Assembly: GCF_010500925.1 (NCBI RefSeq)
Contig: NZ_QVMG01000005.1
Span: forward strand, 1-64,000
Direction of reading: 5' to 3'
Length of the DNA: 64,000 nt
From: Parabacteroides sp. 52
GTDB lineage: Bacteria; Bacteroidota; Bacteroidia; Bacteroidales; Tannerellaceae
Shown here: positions 7,465-17,093 of the stretch, piece by piece
Layout: each line of letters starts with the position of its first letter
Numbering within the stretch: the stretch's first letter is position 1
Notes under the pieces: model-generated
Database searches by the model: none
The model's input: the letters and a program-made list of their open reading frames with translations, nothing else
Told to the model about the DNA's origin: nothing
Made by a program: the position numbers and the translations under genes

Positions 7465-9561
7465 ATGAAAAGATTATTGTATGTAATAGTAGGACTAATA
7501 AGTATGATACAAATGACAGAAGCTAGCAGCAACCCTTTTTTCGGGAAATATAAAACACCTTTTGAGACACCTCCTTTTGATAAAATCAAAACAGCACATT
7601 ATGAACCTGCTTTTGATGAAGGGATCCGGTTATTAAATAAAGAAATCGAGCAAATCGCCAACAACCCACAACCTGCTACTTTTGAAAATACAATCGTGGC
7701 TCTTGAACGAAGTGGTGAGTTATTGGACAAGGTTAGTTATGCCTTTTTCAATGTATTGAATGCGGAATCCAATGACGAGATGATGGAAATATCTCAACGG
7801 GTTTCACCGAAGCTATCGGAAAGCTCCAATAATATCTATCTGAATGATAAACTATTTATACGGGTTCAAACGATTTATAATCAAAAAGAACAGTTGAACC
7901 TGTCTACGGAAGATGCCAAATTATTGAATGAGACGTTTGAAGCCTTCAAAAAACAAGGAGCTACATTAAATAAAGAAGACAAAGACAAATACCGTCAGCT
8001 AAGTACAGAACTCAGCCTGCTTACCCTTCAGTTTGACCAAAATGCATTGAAAGACAAAATCAGATTTGAAATGCTGATAACAGAAGAGGAAGAACTGTCC
8101 GGACTTCCGGAAAGTGTTCGCGAGGCAGCTGCTACTTTAGCCAAAAGTAAAGGGAAAACCGGATGGCTTTTCAACTTATCTGCTCCCAGCTATTCTCCTT
8201 TCATGCGTTATTCGGACCTGCGCCCTTTGCGGGAGAAGCTTTACCGCGCCTATATGAGTGTAGGAAACAAAGGGGATGAATTTGATAACCGAGAGATTAT
8301 AAAGAAAATTGTAAATATCCGCCTGGAGATTGCCCGATTAATGGGAAACAGCAATTTTGCAGAATATAAGTTGGAGCATACAATGGCTAAAACACCGGCG
8401 GCAGTATACAACCTATTGAACGAACTATTGGATGCATACAAACCGACTGCAATCAATGAATATAATGCAGTGCAAGGTTTTGCTATGGGGATGTCGAAAG
8501 AGAATATAACCGTGATGCCCTGGGATTGGTCGTATTATTCCGAAAAGCTGAAAGATATCCGCTTTCAGGTGAATGACGAAATGACGCGTCCTTATTTTGA
8601 ACTGAATCAGGTAAAAAAAGGGGTATTCGGACTGGCTACCCAATTGTATGGCATCACCTTCAAAGAAAACAAAAAAATCCCTGTTTATCATCCGGAGGTA
8701 GAGGCTTATGAGGTATATGATGAAGAGGGTCGTTTTCTCTCCATTTTATATACGGACTTCCATCCAAGAGACGGAAAACAGTCGGGTGCATGGATGAATA
8801 GTATGAAAGCCCAGTACCATGACAGTAAAGGGAAAAACTCTCGTCCCCAGGTGATCATAGTGATGAATTTCACCCGCGCGACAGAAACCAAACCTTCACT
8901 GCTTTCTTTCGACGAGGTAAACACCTTCTTGCATGAGTTCGGACATGCCTTGCATGGCATGCTGGCCAACGGAAAATATGCCAGTCTTTCCGGCACAAGC
9001 GTCTACAGAGACTTCGTTGAACTACCTTCCCAAATCATGGAAAACTGGTTGACAGAAAAAGAATATCTGGACCAGATTGCAGTGCATTATGAGACTGGAG
9101 AAAAAATCCCACAGGAATTAGTACAAAACCTGGTGGATGCTTCTAACTTCAATGTAGGGTATACCTGCTGCCGTCAGTTAAGCTTCGGTATGCTGGATAT
9201 GGCCTGGCATACATTGACAACTCCTTTCGAAGGAGATGTGACCGCTTTTGAAAAACAGGCATGGGCGCCAACAAATATTCTGCCTGAAGTAGAGAGCGCA
9301 CTGATGAGCAGTAGCTTCGGACATATATTCTCAGGAGGGTATGCTGCCGGTTATTATGGATATAAGTGGGCGGAAGTACTCGACTCTGATGCCTTCTCCT
9401 TGTTTAAAACCCATGGTATATTCGATAAAAAGACAGCCCGTTCTTTCCGGGAACATATTCTGTCTAAAGGAGGAACGGAAGATCCGGCAGTCCTTTACAA
9501 GCGCTTCCGGGGACAAGAGCCTACCATTGAGGCTTTATTGATTAAAAATGGAATTAAATAA
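7465..9561 (+). CDS. M3-family zinc metallopeptidase (peptidyl-dipeptidase Dcp type), exported
   Basis: 698 residues, typical of Dcp/oligopeptidase A enzymes, which remove dipeptides or cut short peptides inside a closed helical cage. The zinc site HEFGHALHGML is near residue 492, with the third ligand expected in the following helix (FVELPSQIMENW). A signal peptide (LLYVIVGLISMIQMTEASS, about residues 3-21) suggests a periplasmic location, so it could degrade imported peptides. It is monocistronic, with its own promoter and a promoter downstream for the next gene. Dcp versus other M3 subfamilies is not settled here. Confidence 0.9.
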   Translation: MKRLLYVIVGLISMIQMTEASSNPFFGKYKTPFETPPFDKIKTAHYEPAFDEGIRLLNKEIEQIANNPQPATFENTIVALERSGELLDKVSYAFFNVLNAESNDEMMEISQRVSPKLSESSNNIYLNDKLFIRVQTIYNQKEQLNLSTEDAKLLNETFEAFKKQGATLNKEDKDKYRQLSTELSLLTLQFDQNALKDKIRFEMLITEEEELSGLPESVREAAATLAKSKGKTGWLFNLSAPSYSPFMRYSDLRPLREKLYRAYMSVGNKGDEFDNREIIKKIVNIRLEIARLMGNSNFAEYKLEHTMAKTPAAVYNLLNELLDAYKPTAINEYNAVQGFAMGMSKENITVMPWDWSYYSEKLKDIRFQVNDEMTRPYFELNQVKKGVFGLATQLYGITFKENKKIPVYHPEVEAYEVYDEEGRFLSILYTDFHPRDGKQSGAWMNSMKAQYHDSKGKNSRPQVIIVMNFTRATETKPSLLSFDEVNTFLHEFGHALHGMLANGKYASLSGTSVYRDFVELPSQIMENWLTEKEYLDQIAVHYETGEKIPQELVQNLVDASNFNVGYTCCRQLSFGMLDMAWHTLTTPFEGDVTAFEKQAWAPTNILPEVESALMSSSFGHIFSGGYAAGYYGYKWAEVLDSDAFSLFKTHGIFDKKTARSFREHILSKGGTEDPAVLYKRFRGQEPTIEALLIKNGIK

Positions 9562-9621
9562 GGAGGGATCCGTTCCTCTCAAAAAACGTTCCATTTCGAT
9601 TTTTAACTCTCAACTATTTAT

Positions 9622-9629
9622 TACCTTTG
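9622..9629 (+). promoter_or_regulatory. -7 element TACCTTTG of the dCMP deaminase gene
   Basis: This consensus element overlaps an in-frame TTG at 9627, which rules out that TTG as the start and supports the ATG at 9660. Confidence 0.7.
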
Positions 9630-9659
9630 CGAATTGGTTTTGAGACAAAACAAAGAAGA

Positions 9660-10094
9660 ATGTCAGAGAAAAAAGAGAAACAACAAGAGTTGGATAAACG
9701 GTATTTGCGCATGGCTTCCGTATGGGCTGAAAATTCTTATTGCAAGCGCCGGCAGGTAGGAGCCTTGATCGTAAAAGACAAAATGATCATTTCCGATGGC
9801 TATAATGGGACTCCTTCCGGTTTTGAAAACATCTGTGAAGATGAAAACAATATGACCAAGCCCTATGTTTTACACGCGGAAGCAAATGCTATCACCAAAG
9901 TGGCCGCCTCTTCAAACAGCAGCAAGGATGCGACTATTTATGTTACATCGGCTCCTTGTATTGAATGCGCCAAGCTCATTATCCAGTCTGGTATCAAACG
10001 CGTTGTTTATTCGGAAAAATACCGGATGGAAGACGGTTGTATCTTACTCGAACGTGCCGGCATATCGGTTGAATATATTGAGATTAAAGAATAA
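9660..10094 (+). CDS. dCMP/cytidine deaminase family protein (ComEB type)
   Basis: 144 residues from ATG 9660; the upstream in-frame TTG lies in the promoter. The zinc-deaminase signature is complete: HAEANAI (ligand histidine and catalytic glutamate, near residue 75) and PCIECAKLI (two cysteine ligands, near 104). The N-terminal part (WAENSYCKRRQVGALIVKDKMIISDGYNGTPSGFEN) is diagnostic for dCMP deaminases, which make dUMP for thymidylate synthesis. The gene is followed eight bases later by the S41 protease and 5-formyl-THF ligase genes, forming a likely three-gene operon with a loose link to folate and thymidylate metabolism. Confidence 0.92.
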   Translation: MSEKKEKQQELDKRYLRMASVWAENSYCKRRQVGALIVKDKMIISDGYNGTPSGFENICEDENNMTKPYVLHAEANAITKVAASSNSSKDATIYVTSAPCIECAKLIIQSGIKRVVYSEKYRMEDGCILLERAGISVEYIEIKE

Positions 10095-10102
10095 GTTATT
10101 GT

Positions 10103-11827
10103 ATGAATAAAAATAGAAAACTATCCATTTGGCTCCCCGTCATTATCGTTGCAAGTATTGCTTTCGGAATTTTTGTCGGGAATCACTATGTGAATCTGTC
10201 AAAAGGAAAGAGACAAGGATACCGGGTTGGCAATAAGATCAGTGCTATATTGGATATTATCCATGCGCAATACGTAGATACGGTGGACATGCCCCAATTG
10301 ATAGAAGGCACTATTCCCAAGATATTCAGCGAATTGGATCCGCATTCGGTTTATATCCCAGCGGAAGAAGCTCAAACAGCCAATGAAGACCTGGAGGGTT
10401 CTTTTAGCGGCATTGGTGTATCTTTCAATATGCAAACAGACACCATACTGGTCATCAGTGTTATCAGTGGCGGTCCGGCAGAAAAAGCAGGACTACTGCC
10501 TTTCGATCGTATCATTACGATCAATGATTCTATTTTTTCCGGAAAGAAAACCAGTCAGAATCAGATCATGCGTACTTTGCGGGGGACCAAAAACAGTACG
10601 GTCAAACTGGGTGTAAAACGAGGAACCGCTGAGGATCTGCTTTATTTCGACGTGACGCGGGGAGATGTTCCGGTGCATTCTGTCGATGTGGCCTACGAAG
10701 TAAGTAAAGGGATCGGATATATAAAAACAAGTAAGTTCGCACGAAACACTTACAACGAGTTTATTACCGCCATCGCTCAATTGAAACAAATAGGTTGCAG
10801 TTCATTTATTATTGACCTTCGTGGTAATACAGGAGGATATATGGATGCGGCGATCCATATGATCAACGAATTTATGCCGGAAGGACGCCTTATTGTTTAT
10901 ACCGAAGGTAAATCCTTTCCGCGATCGGATGTGTTTGCCAATGGAACAGGGACCTGCAAGGAAGATCCGATCATCTTATTAACAGACGAATCTTCTGCTT
11001 CGGCCAGTGAGATTTTTGCAGGAGCCATACAGGATAATGACCGCGGACTTATCATCGGCCGGCGCACCTATGGAAAAGGATTGGTACAAACGCCTATCAC
11101 GCTGAACGATGGTTCTGAAATACGATTGACCATTGCCCGGTATTTCACTCCTTCCGGACGAAGTATCCAGAAAGAATATGAATTGGGAAAAGGAGATCTC
11201 TACGACCAAGATATATACAATCGATATATGCATGGTGAGTTCGACTCTGTCGACAGCATAAAATTAGATGATTCTTTGCAATTCAAAACCCTGCAGGGAC
11301 GAACCGTATATGGTGGCGGAGGTATTATGCCGGATATTTTCATTCCCCGCGATACGACAGGTATTACTTCTTATTTCACCCATATTATTAGTACAGGAGT
11401 ACTCTATTTATATGCACTTGAGTACTCCGATAAGAACCGCCAGAAACTATCGGCATTCAATAGTTGGGATGAACTTTATACTTATCTGCAAAGTCAATCT
11501 TTGCTTTCTGATTTTGTAAATTTCGCTGAAAGCCAAGGTATTAAAAGAAGACCTACTCTGATTTATATATCCGGCAAACTGATAGAAAATCAGCTCCAGG
11601 CTTATATTGTGCGGAACTTCTTTGACGAGGCCGGTTTTTATCCGATTTTCCAGAAAGAAGATAAAACTTTATTACGGGCCATTCAGATCTTAAATGAGGG
11701 TAAATCTTTACCTACCTCTGAACTTATTCAAAAAGTGACTGATGGAAGAAATCTACAAAGCCAAACAAGTCTTTCGACAAAATATGGCTTGTCTAAAGAA
11801 AGAGTATTCGAAAACCTGGTTGTCTGA
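10103..11827 (+). CDS. S41-family C-terminal processing peptidase (CtpA/Prc type)
   Basis: 574 residues. An N-terminal membrane anchor or signal (about 8-25) is followed by a PDZ domain (about 85-175, including GSFSGIGVSF and GGPAEKAGLLPFDRI) and the S41 serine protease core. The catalytic serine lies in DESSASASEIF (about residue 297) and the lysine in RTYGKGLVQ (about 322), the expected Ser-Lys dyad. Such proteases trim or degrade periplasmic proteins from their C-termini. A C-terminal extension of about 170 residues follows the core. Its 3' end overlaps the next gene by 86 bp. Confidence 0.93.
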   Translation: MNKNRKLSIWLPVIIVASIAFGIFVGNHYVNLSKGKRQGYRVGNKISAILDIIHAQYVDTVDMPQLIEGTIPKIFSELDPHSVYIPAEEAQTANEDLEGSFSGIGVSFNMQTDTILVISVISGGPAEKAGLLPFDRIITINDSIFSGKKTSQNQIMRTLRGTKNSTVKLGVKRGTAEDLLYFDVTRGDVPVHSVDVAYEVSKGIGYIKTSKFARNTYNEFITAIAQLKQIGCSSFIIDLRGNTGGYMDAAIHMINEFMPEGRLIVYTEGKSFPRSDVFANGTGTCKEDPIILLTDESSASASEIFAGAIQDNDRGLIIGRRTYGKGLVQTPITLNDGSEIRLTIARYFTPSGRSIQKEYELGKGDLYDQDIYNRYMHGEFDSVDSIKLDDSLQFKTLQGRTVYGGGGIMPDIFIPRDTTGITSYFTHIISTGVLYLYALEYSDKNRQKLSAFNSWDELYTYLQSQSLLSDFVNFAESQGIKRRPTLIYISGKLIENQLQAYIVRNFFDEAGFYPIFQKEDKTLLRAIQILNEGKSLPTSELIQKVTDGRNLQSQTSLSTKYGLSKERVFENLVV

Positions 11828-12314
11828 ACAATCGGCAAAAGCACTGGCTCTACTGGAACAAACCGATTTTTTTCAGCGTGCCCATTGCATTGCTCTTTAT
11901 CATGCGCTTCCGGGAGAAGTAGAAACGGCTGATTTTATTGAAAAATGGGCACCCCAAAAACAACTATTACTGCCTCTTGTTGACGGAGAGAATCTAAAGC
12001 TCCTCCCCTATACCGATAAACAATCTTTACAAAAAGGAGCTTATGGCATTTTAGAACCTGGAGAAAAGCCGGGTTTCTCTGTGGATGAAAATGAAATAGA
12101 TCTATTGATTGTTCCCGGAATCGCATTCGATCGTCAAGGCAATCGCCTGGGACGCGGTAAAGGATATTATGACCGCCTTCTTTCCTCTCTTTCGAATCCG
12201 AAGATAGGGCTTTGTTTCAGTTTCCAACTTCATGAGCAAATTCCCACGGAAACTTTCGATATACAAATGGATGGAGTGATTACAGAGAAAGAAGTACTTT
12301 TCAAACAAGTCTAA
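11742..12314 (+). CDS. 5-formyltetrahydrofolate cyclo-ligase
   Basis: 190 residues. The enzyme converts 5-formyl-THF to 5,10-methenyl-THF using ATP, returning a storage folate to the one-carbon pool. The family signature LGRGKGYYDRLL (about 135-146) and the substrate-loop segment LIVPGIAFDRQGNRLG are intact. I kept the ATG at 11742 because the resulting N-terminus matches the family (an Ala/Lys-rich first helix). A start at 11784 would lose part of that helix but would shorten the 86-bp overlap with the protease gene. Expression is likely coupled to the upstream gene. Confidence 0.92.
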   Translation: MEEIYKAKQVFRQNMACLKKEYSKTWLSEQSAKALALLEQTDFFQRAHCIALYHALPGEVETADFIEKWAPQKQLLLPLVDGENLKLLPYTDKQSLQKGAYGILEPGEKPGFSVDENEIDLLIVPGIAFDRQGNRLGRGKGYYDRLLSSLSNPKIGLCFSFQLHEQIPTETFDIQMDGVITEKEVLFKQV

Positions 12315-12337
12315 AAAACACAGAGTACACCCCATAA

Positions 12338-12372
12338 AAAATCCGCCATAACAGCATCTGTTACAGCGGATT
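12338..12372 (-). terminator. Terminator of tRNA-Gln
   Basis: Read on the minus strand, AATCCGC and inner CTGTTA segments pair with TAACAG and GCGGATT and run into TTTTTT, just downstream of the tRNA 3' end. Confidence 0.75.
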
Positions 12373-12373
12373 T

Positions 12374-12446
12374 GTTGTTCTACCAGGGCTCGAACCTGGA
12401 ATTTCAGGACCAGAATCTGACGTGTTACCATTACACCATAGAACAA
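12374..12446 (-). tRNA. tRNA-Gln (anticodon CUG)
   Basis: Minus-strand cloverleaf: acceptor TTGTTCT pairs with AGAACAA, the T-arm is CCAGG-TTCGAGC-CCTGG, and the anticodon loop TTCTGGT holds CTG, which reads CAG. The anticodon stem TCAGA/CCTGA has an A.C mismatch at 31-39. CCA is not encoded. A -7 element upstream and a terminator downstream make it a stand-alone transcript. Confidence 0.93.
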
Positions 12447-12487
12447 TGAATGCAGACATTCAAAGAAAGTCCTTTTCAATTCGAGTG

Positions 12488-12495
12488 CAAATATA
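12488..12495 (-). promoter_or_regulatory. Promoter of tRNA-Gln
   Basis: TATATTTG on the minus strand, with a TTTG -33 element (12515-12518) at the consensus 19-bp spacing; the tRNA 5' end is about 40 bases downstream. Confidence 0.7.
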
Positions 12496-12626
12496 AATAC
12501 TTTTTCAGAAGTAACAAAAAAACCTTTATTTTTTTAGTTGTTCCGAACATTCACACGGGCAATGTGTTTAAAGAGTATAGCTTCAATAATTATGTACTGA
12601 AAAGCCAAACGATACAAAATTAAAAC

Positions 12627-12634
12627 TATCTTTG
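12627..12634 (+). promoter_or_regulatory. -7 element TATCTTTG of rsfS
   Basis: TAnnTTTG match 29 bases before the rsfS ATG. Confidence 0.65.
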
Positions 12635-12663
12635 CAACTTCGAATAATAGTGAATAAAACTAG

Positions 12664-13023
12664 ATGGATCAAACGAAAGAATTAGTAAAAACAGTCGTTG
12701 CAGGACTGCAAGAGAAGAAAGGCAAAAATATTGTAATTGTAGACTTGACTCAATTTTCAGGAGCCATAAGTCAGTATATGGTCATTTGTGAAGGGAATAC
12801 GCCCACACAAGTTTCTGCTTTATCTGACTCAGTTTGGGATTTTGTCCGCAAAGAAGCAAATGAAAAACCCTTGTCGATAGATGGAAGCCAGGGAGCCGAA
12901 TGGATAGGCATGGATTATGGCACAGTTCTTGTACATATATTTTTACCGGAACGTCGGGCTTTTTATAACCTGGATCATCTCTGGGCAGATGCCCAAATGA
13001 CCCGTATTCCCGATATTGATTAA
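12664..13023 (+). CDS. rsfS: Ribosomal silencing factor RsfS
   Basis: 119 residues, full length for the DUF143/Iojap family. RsfS binds ribosomal protein L14 and blocks subunit joining when nutrients are scarce. Conserved family segments are seen: KGKNIVIVDL, SQYMVICEGNTPTQV, GSQGAEWIGMDYGTVLVHIF and the end of the domain, YNLDHLWADA. It lies 28 bases before ftsH, the order often seen in Bacteroidetes, so the rsfS promoter probably also drives ftsH and cdsA. Confidence 0.95.
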   Translation: MDQTKELVKTVVAGLQEKKGKNIVIVDLTQFSGAISQYMVICEGNTPTQVSALSDSVWDFVRKEANEKPLSIDGSQGAEWIGMDYGTVLVHIFLPERRAFYNLDHLWADAQMTRIPDID

Positions 13024-13051
13024 AATTGTAATAATTTAGCAAACCATCAAC

Positions 13052-15094
13052 ATGGAGAATAAAAATAATATCCCCAATAAGACACCGAAGAGCAACAAGC
13101 CAAAGATGTTTCGTTTTAATCTGTATTGGATGTATGCGATCATCTTTATCATACTTGCTACTCTTCTCTACACATCAGACGATTCCACCTCGCGTGAACT
13201 GGGCTGGACGGAGTTCCAGCAACTCACCAAAGAGGACGTGTTTGAAAAAATGGTCGTATACAATAAGAAAAACATGGTTGAAGCTACGGTTAAACCCGGA
13301 AAGAAAGCCTTGGTTTTTAAAGGGGATACCTCCAAGTTGGGTACAATGCCCAAGGCATACACCAAAATACCTTCTCCGGATAAATTCACCGACTTCTTTG
13401 AAACGGCTGTAACAGAGAATCATATCAAAACAGAACTGCGTTTTGAAGAAGGAGAAGATGCAATCTGGAATTTCTTGATTAGCACAGGCCCTTTCCTGTT
13501 GATAATCGTAGTATGGATTTTCCTGATGCGGAGAATGTCAGGTGGCGGTGCCGGTGGTGCCGGAGGAGTCTTTAGTGTCGGCAAATCAAAAGCTCAATTA
13601 TTCGATAAAGACAACGACCGGAAAGTTACCTTCAAAGATGTAGCCGGTTTGGCTGAAGCCAAACAGGAAGTTGAAGAGATCGTGTCATTTCTTAAAAACC
13701 CCGGAAAATACACCGAATTGGGAGGAAAAATCCCCAAAGGCGCCCTTTTGGTTGGCCCTCCGGGAACAGGAAAAACATTATTAGCCAAAGCAGTTGCCGG
13801 AGAGGCGAATGTTCCTTTCTTTTCTTTATCCGGTTCTGATTTTGTCGAAATGTTTGTAGGTGTAGGTGCCTCCCGCGTACGTGATTTATTCCGACAAGCC
13901 AAAGAAAAATCCCCCTGTATTGTTTTCATTGATGAAATCGATGCGGTAGGACGGGCACGTGGGAAGAATGCCAATATGAACAGCAACGATGAACGGGAAA
14001 ATACATTGAATCAATTATTAACTGAGATGGATGGGTTTGGCTCCAACAGTGGGGTAATTATCCTGGCAGCCACGAACCGCGCCGACATCTTGGATAAGGC
14101 ACTTTTACGTGCCGGACGTTTCGATCGGCAGATACACGTAGAATTACCAGACCTGAATGAACGCAAAGAAATATTTGGGGTACACTTACGTCCGATCAAA
14201 ATAGACGATACTGTCGATGCCGATTTCCTGGCTCGTCAAACACCCGGATTCTCTGGTGCAGACATTGCCAATGTATGTAACGAAGCGGCGCTGATAGCTG
14301 CCCGGGGAGGGAAAAAGTTTGTTCAGAAAGAAGACTTTATGAATGCCGTCGATCGTATTGTCGGAGGGCTGGAAAAACGCTCTAAGATCACCACAGTAGA
14401 GGAACGACGGAGTATTGCTATACACGAAGCCGGGCATGCCTCTATCAGTTGGTTATTGGAACATGCAAATCCCTTAGTAAAAGTAACGATTGTGCCCCGT
14501 GGGAAAGCCTTAGGTGCTGCCTGGTATTTGCCTGAAGAAAGACAGATCACTACCCGGGAACAGTTATTGGACGAAATGTGCGCCACCTTAGGAGGCCGTG
14601 CTGCCGAAGAACTTTTCATCAAGAAAATTTCGACAGGTGCTTCCAACGACCTGGAACGGGTTACCAAACAAGCGTATGCCATGGTGGTTTATCTGGGTAT
14701 GAGCGACAGGCTTCCTAATCTGAACTATTACGACTCAACCGGTCAAGACTGGGGGTTCACCAAACCGTATAGTGAAGAAACGGCTAAAATGATAGACACC
14801 GAGGTGCAACATATCATAAATGAACAATATGAACGGGCCAAAAAGATCCTTTCGGAACATGCAGAAGGTCATAATAAATTAGCCCAGGTATTACTTGACC
14901 GGGAAGTGATTTATTCGGAAGATGTTGAACAAATTTTTGGAAAAAGAGCTTGGGTCTCTCGTTCGCAAGAGATCATGGATCTGAAAGAAAAAGAGAAAAA
15001 AGAAGAAAATACGGATAATGAACTGACAGAGACAGGAGAAGACAGTATTTCCCAAGAGAACACAGGAAAGACAACTTCCGATTCTAAAGAATAA
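13052..15094 (+). CDS. ftsH: ATP-dependent zinc metalloprotease FtsH
   Basis: 680 residues. Two membrane segments (about 24-41 and 145-160) flank a periplasmic loop. The AAA+ module carries Walker [14 protein letters not shown] (about 232-244), Walker [12 protein letters not shown] and the second region of homology ending RAGRFDR. The zinc site HEAGH is near residue 459. A glycine-rich stretch (GGGAGGAGG) follows the second membrane helix, and the C-terminus is acidic and low in complexity. FtsH extracts and degrades membrane and regulatory proteins at the inner membrane. Upstream is rsfS, downstream cdsA. Confidence 0.97.
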   Translation: MENKNNIPNKTPKSNKPKMFRFNLYWMYAIIFIILATLLYTSDDSTSRELGWTEFQQLTKEDVFEKMVVYNKKNMVEATVKPGKKALVFKGDTSKLGTMPKAYTKIPSPDKFTDFFETAVTENHIKTELRFEEGEDAIWNFLISTGPFLLIIVVWIFLMRRMSGGGAGGAGGVFSVGKSKAQLFDKDNDRKVTFKDVAGLAEAKQEVEEIVSFLKNPGKYTELGGKIPKGALLVGPPGTGKTLLAKAVAGEANVPFFSLSGSDFVEMFVGVGASRVRDLFRQAKEKSPCIVFIDEIDAVGRARGKNANMNSNDERENTLNQLLTEMDGFGSNSGVIILAATNRADILDKALLRAGRFDRQIHVELPDLNERKEIFGVHLRPIKIDDTVDADFLARQTPGFSGADIANVCNEAALIAARGGKKFVQKEDFMNAVDRIVGGLEKRSKITTVEERRSIAIHEAGHASISWLLEHANPLVKVTIVPRGKALGAAWYLPEERQITTREQLLDEMCATLGGRAAEELFIKKISTGASNDLERVTKQAYAMVVYLGMSDRLPNLNYYDSTGQDWGFTKPYSEETAKMIDTEVQHIINEQYERAKKILSEHAEGHNKLAQVLLDREVIYSEDVEQIFGKRAWVSRSQEIMDLKEKEKKEENTDNELTETGEDSISQENTGKTTSDSKE

Positions 15095-15142
15095 TATAAA
15101 TAAATTTGCAAGTAAACCCATCATCATAAAAAGTATATTATC

Positions 15143-15976
15143 TTGAAAAACCTGGTCATACGAGCTTTAACAGGTATAATATTTGTTACACTCATCGTCA
15201 GTTCTATTTCTATTCATCCCTTTTCTTTTCTTGTTATATTCAGCTTGATTACAGCTTTAACTCTATGGGAATTCTATGGATTGGTTAAACTTCACGATAG
15301 CGCCCCCATCAAAAAGACGATTTATTCACTCGGAGGCGTTTATCTCTTTGGGGCCACCTTTATATATGCCAACGATTTGATTAATGGGATTATTTTTCTT
15401 CCCTATATTCTTTTCCTGATAAGCGTACTGGTTGCTGAATTATACGATAAAGAAAGTAATCCTATAAAAAACTGGTCATTCACAATCTTTGGGCAGCTCT
15501 ATTGTGCTGGATCCTTTTCTCTTTTGAATTTCATTGCTGCTATACCGAATACCCCCGGAGAAATTATCCATACCCCCCTTTGGGTCCTGGCGATATTTGT
15601 ATTCATATGGTTAAATGATACCGGAGCTTATCTGGTTGGAAGTCTTTTGGGTAAACATCGTTTATTTGAACGTATATCCCCTAAAAAATCATGGGAAGGA
15701 TTCTGGGGAGGATTGGTCGTAGTCCTTCTTTCCTCACAAGCTTTTGCCGCCTATATACAAGAAATAAGCTGGTACAACTGGTTGGGATTATCCTTTATTG
15801 TTGTGATATTTGGTACCTGGGGAGATTTGGTTGAATCACTCATGAAACGAACACTGGATGTCAAAGATTCGGGAAACATACTACCGGGACATGGGGGTAT
15901 GTTGGATCGTTTTGACAGTATTCTATTGGCTGTCCCTGCCGCATACATCTACATAGAACTATTTATTCGAAATTAA
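15143..15976 (+). CDS. cdsA: Phosphatidate cytidylyltransferase
   Basis: 277 residues with about eight hydrophobic segments. It makes CDP-diacylglycerol from phosphatidic acid and CTP for phospholipid synthesis. The family signature is clear near the C-terminus: SPKKSWEGFWGG, then GDLVESLMKRTLDVKDSGNILPGHGGMLDRFDS. The start is TTG at 15143; there is no ATG at the position where homologous N-termini begin (KNLVIRALTGIIFV). It is the last gene of the rsfS-ftsH-cdsA run and overlaps the 3' end of the convergent porT-like gene by 14 bp. Confidence 0.95.
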   Translation: MKNLVIRALTGIIFVTLIVSSISIHPFSFLVIFSLITALTLWEFYGLVKLHDSAPIKKTIYSLGGVYLFGATFIYANDLINGIIFLPYILFLISVLVAELYDKESNPIKNWSFTIFGQLYCAGSFSLLNFIAAIPNTPGEIIHTPLWVLAIFVFIWLNDTGAYLVGSLLGKHRLFERISPKKSWEGFWGGLVVVLLSSQAFAAYIQEISWYNWLGLSFIVVIFGTWGDLVESLMKRTLDVKDSGNILPGHGGMLDRFDSILLAVPAAYIYIELFIRN

Positions 15977-16664
15977 AGGTTAGAATGACCATGCGAGAAG
16001 TCGCTTTGGATAAAGCATCTGTATATTTTATCAATTCTTTATCTGTTAAGTCTGTTCGATTCTTTTCTAACACATCTGCCAATCCAAAGCAGAATTTAAG
16101 TTCCGGACAAAACTTGAAAAAAGGAAGATAAATATCACAACCTATGCCAAATTCCAATCCATAATCAATGCCTTTCATCAAAAGCGGATGTCCTTTCTTT
16201 CGTCCGATATCCAAGGCACCATATATACCTCCAATCAAATAAGGACGGTAGTTATTCAGGCGGAAAGCACTGTATTTTATATCTACAGGCAGAGTCACAT
16301 AAGTGGAGCGAACATTGGTTCTATATTCCACCTCCGAATTTTGCTCCCGAAAAATAAACTTCTTATCTCCAAAATGAAGGGAAGGAGATACCCGTAAGTT
16401 AAAATAAGGGTTTAAATACATATCCCCTATCACACCCACACTAAAACCGGGTGAATAAGAGGGGATCTCTGCAAACCAGATTTCTCCGTTGTTCATCACT
16501 CCATTTTGAGTCAACAACAAATCCTGCGAATGAATCCCTACATGAAAGCCCAGATGATACAATTTCATATCGGCATAGGGCTGGTTCTTCACTCGCTCCA
16601 CTTGTGCCATCATATTTGAAAAAGTCAGGCACATAATTGTAATAAAAAAGAATATTCGTCTCAA
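15963..16664 (-). CDS. PorT-family outer-membrane beta-barrel protein
   Basis: 233 residues. A signal peptide (to about residue 20, ...SNMMAQ) is followed by alternating beta-strand sequence ending in an aromatic terminal strand (RMVILTFNFE), typical of an outer-membrane barrel. The overall pattern (YADMKLYHLGFHVGIHSQDL near the mature N-terminus; DVLEKNRTDLTDKELIKYTDAL near the end) matches my memory of PorT, first described as needed for gingipain secretion by the type IX system of Porphyromonas gingivalis. No other secretion genes are nearby, so a type IX role is inferred. Confidence 0.72.
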   Translation of the reverse strand: MRRIFFFITIMCLTFSNMMAQVERVKNQPYADMKLYHLGFHVGIHSQDLLLTQNGVMNNGEIWFAEIPSYSPGFSVGVIGDMYLNPYFNLRVSPSLHFGDKKFIFREQNSEVEYRTNVRSTYVTLPVDIKYSAFRLNNYRPYLIGGIYGALDIGRKKGHPLLMKGIDYGLEFGIGCDIYLPFFKFCPELKFCFGLADVLEKNRTDLTDKELIKYTDALSKATSRMVILTFNFE

Positions 16665-16773
16665 CCTTTCAACAGTTTTGAATAATATAACGGGGAAGCT
16701 TCCAAATTATTGCCAAAAACAAATATTTGAAGAAAATAAGAGTGCATATGTTTTATATGTACAAAGAATATCC

Positions 16774-16781
16774 TATTTTTG
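16774..16781 (+). promoter_or_regulatory. -7 element TATTTTTG of the ferredoxin gene
   Basis: TAnnTTTG match 36 bases before the ferredoxin ATG. Confidence 0.65.
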
Positions 16782-16817
16782 CACGACTATTAGTTATCAA
16801 TTTTAAAGTTTACAAAA

Positions 16818-16985
16818 ATGGCTTACGTAATTAGCGACGATTGTATTGCTTGCGGTACTTGTATTGACGAATGTCCGGTAGGAGCAATTTCAGAGGGTGA
16901 TATTTATGCTATCGATCCTGAAATGTGTACTGATTGTGGAACTTGTGCGGATGTATGTCCCACAGAAGCAATCCATCCGGCATAA
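16818..16985 (+). CDS. 2[4Fe-4S] ferredoxin
   Basis: 55 residues (MAYVISDDCIACGTCIDECP and on), the size of clostridial-type ferredoxins. Two CxxCxxCxxxCP motifs are complete: CIACGTCIDECP (from residue 9) and CTDCGTCADVCP (from residue 37), ligating two [4Fe-4S] clusters for low-potential electron transfer, for example with pyruvate:ferredoxin oxidoreductase. The gene is monocistronic, between a consensus -7 element and a strong bidirectional terminator. Confidence 0.96.
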   Translation: MAYVISDDCIACGTCIDECPVGAISEGDIYAIDPEMCTDCGTCADVCPTEAIHPA

Positions 16986-17035
16986 CAAGCTTATAGCAAA
17001 AGAAATAGGTCTCGGTTAATAATTAGACCTAAAAA

Positions 17036-17072
17036 TAACGGGCTGTTCTTTATTGAAAAGAACAGCCCGTTA
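17036..17072. terminator. Bidirectional terminator between ferredoxin and DUF3276 genes
   Basis: Perfect 16-bp stem with a 5-nt loop (TAACGGGCTGTTCTTT / AAAGAACAGCCCGTTA). T-rich tracts lie on both sides, so it can end both converging transcripts. Confidence 0.9.
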
Positions 17073-17093
17073 TCTTTTTATCTTTGTTCTCCT

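Noticed and set aside
12374..12446. tRNA-Gln as an integration site (att) for a mobile island
   Set aside because: No integrase and no direct repeat of the tRNA 3' end nearby; flanking genes are housekeeping.
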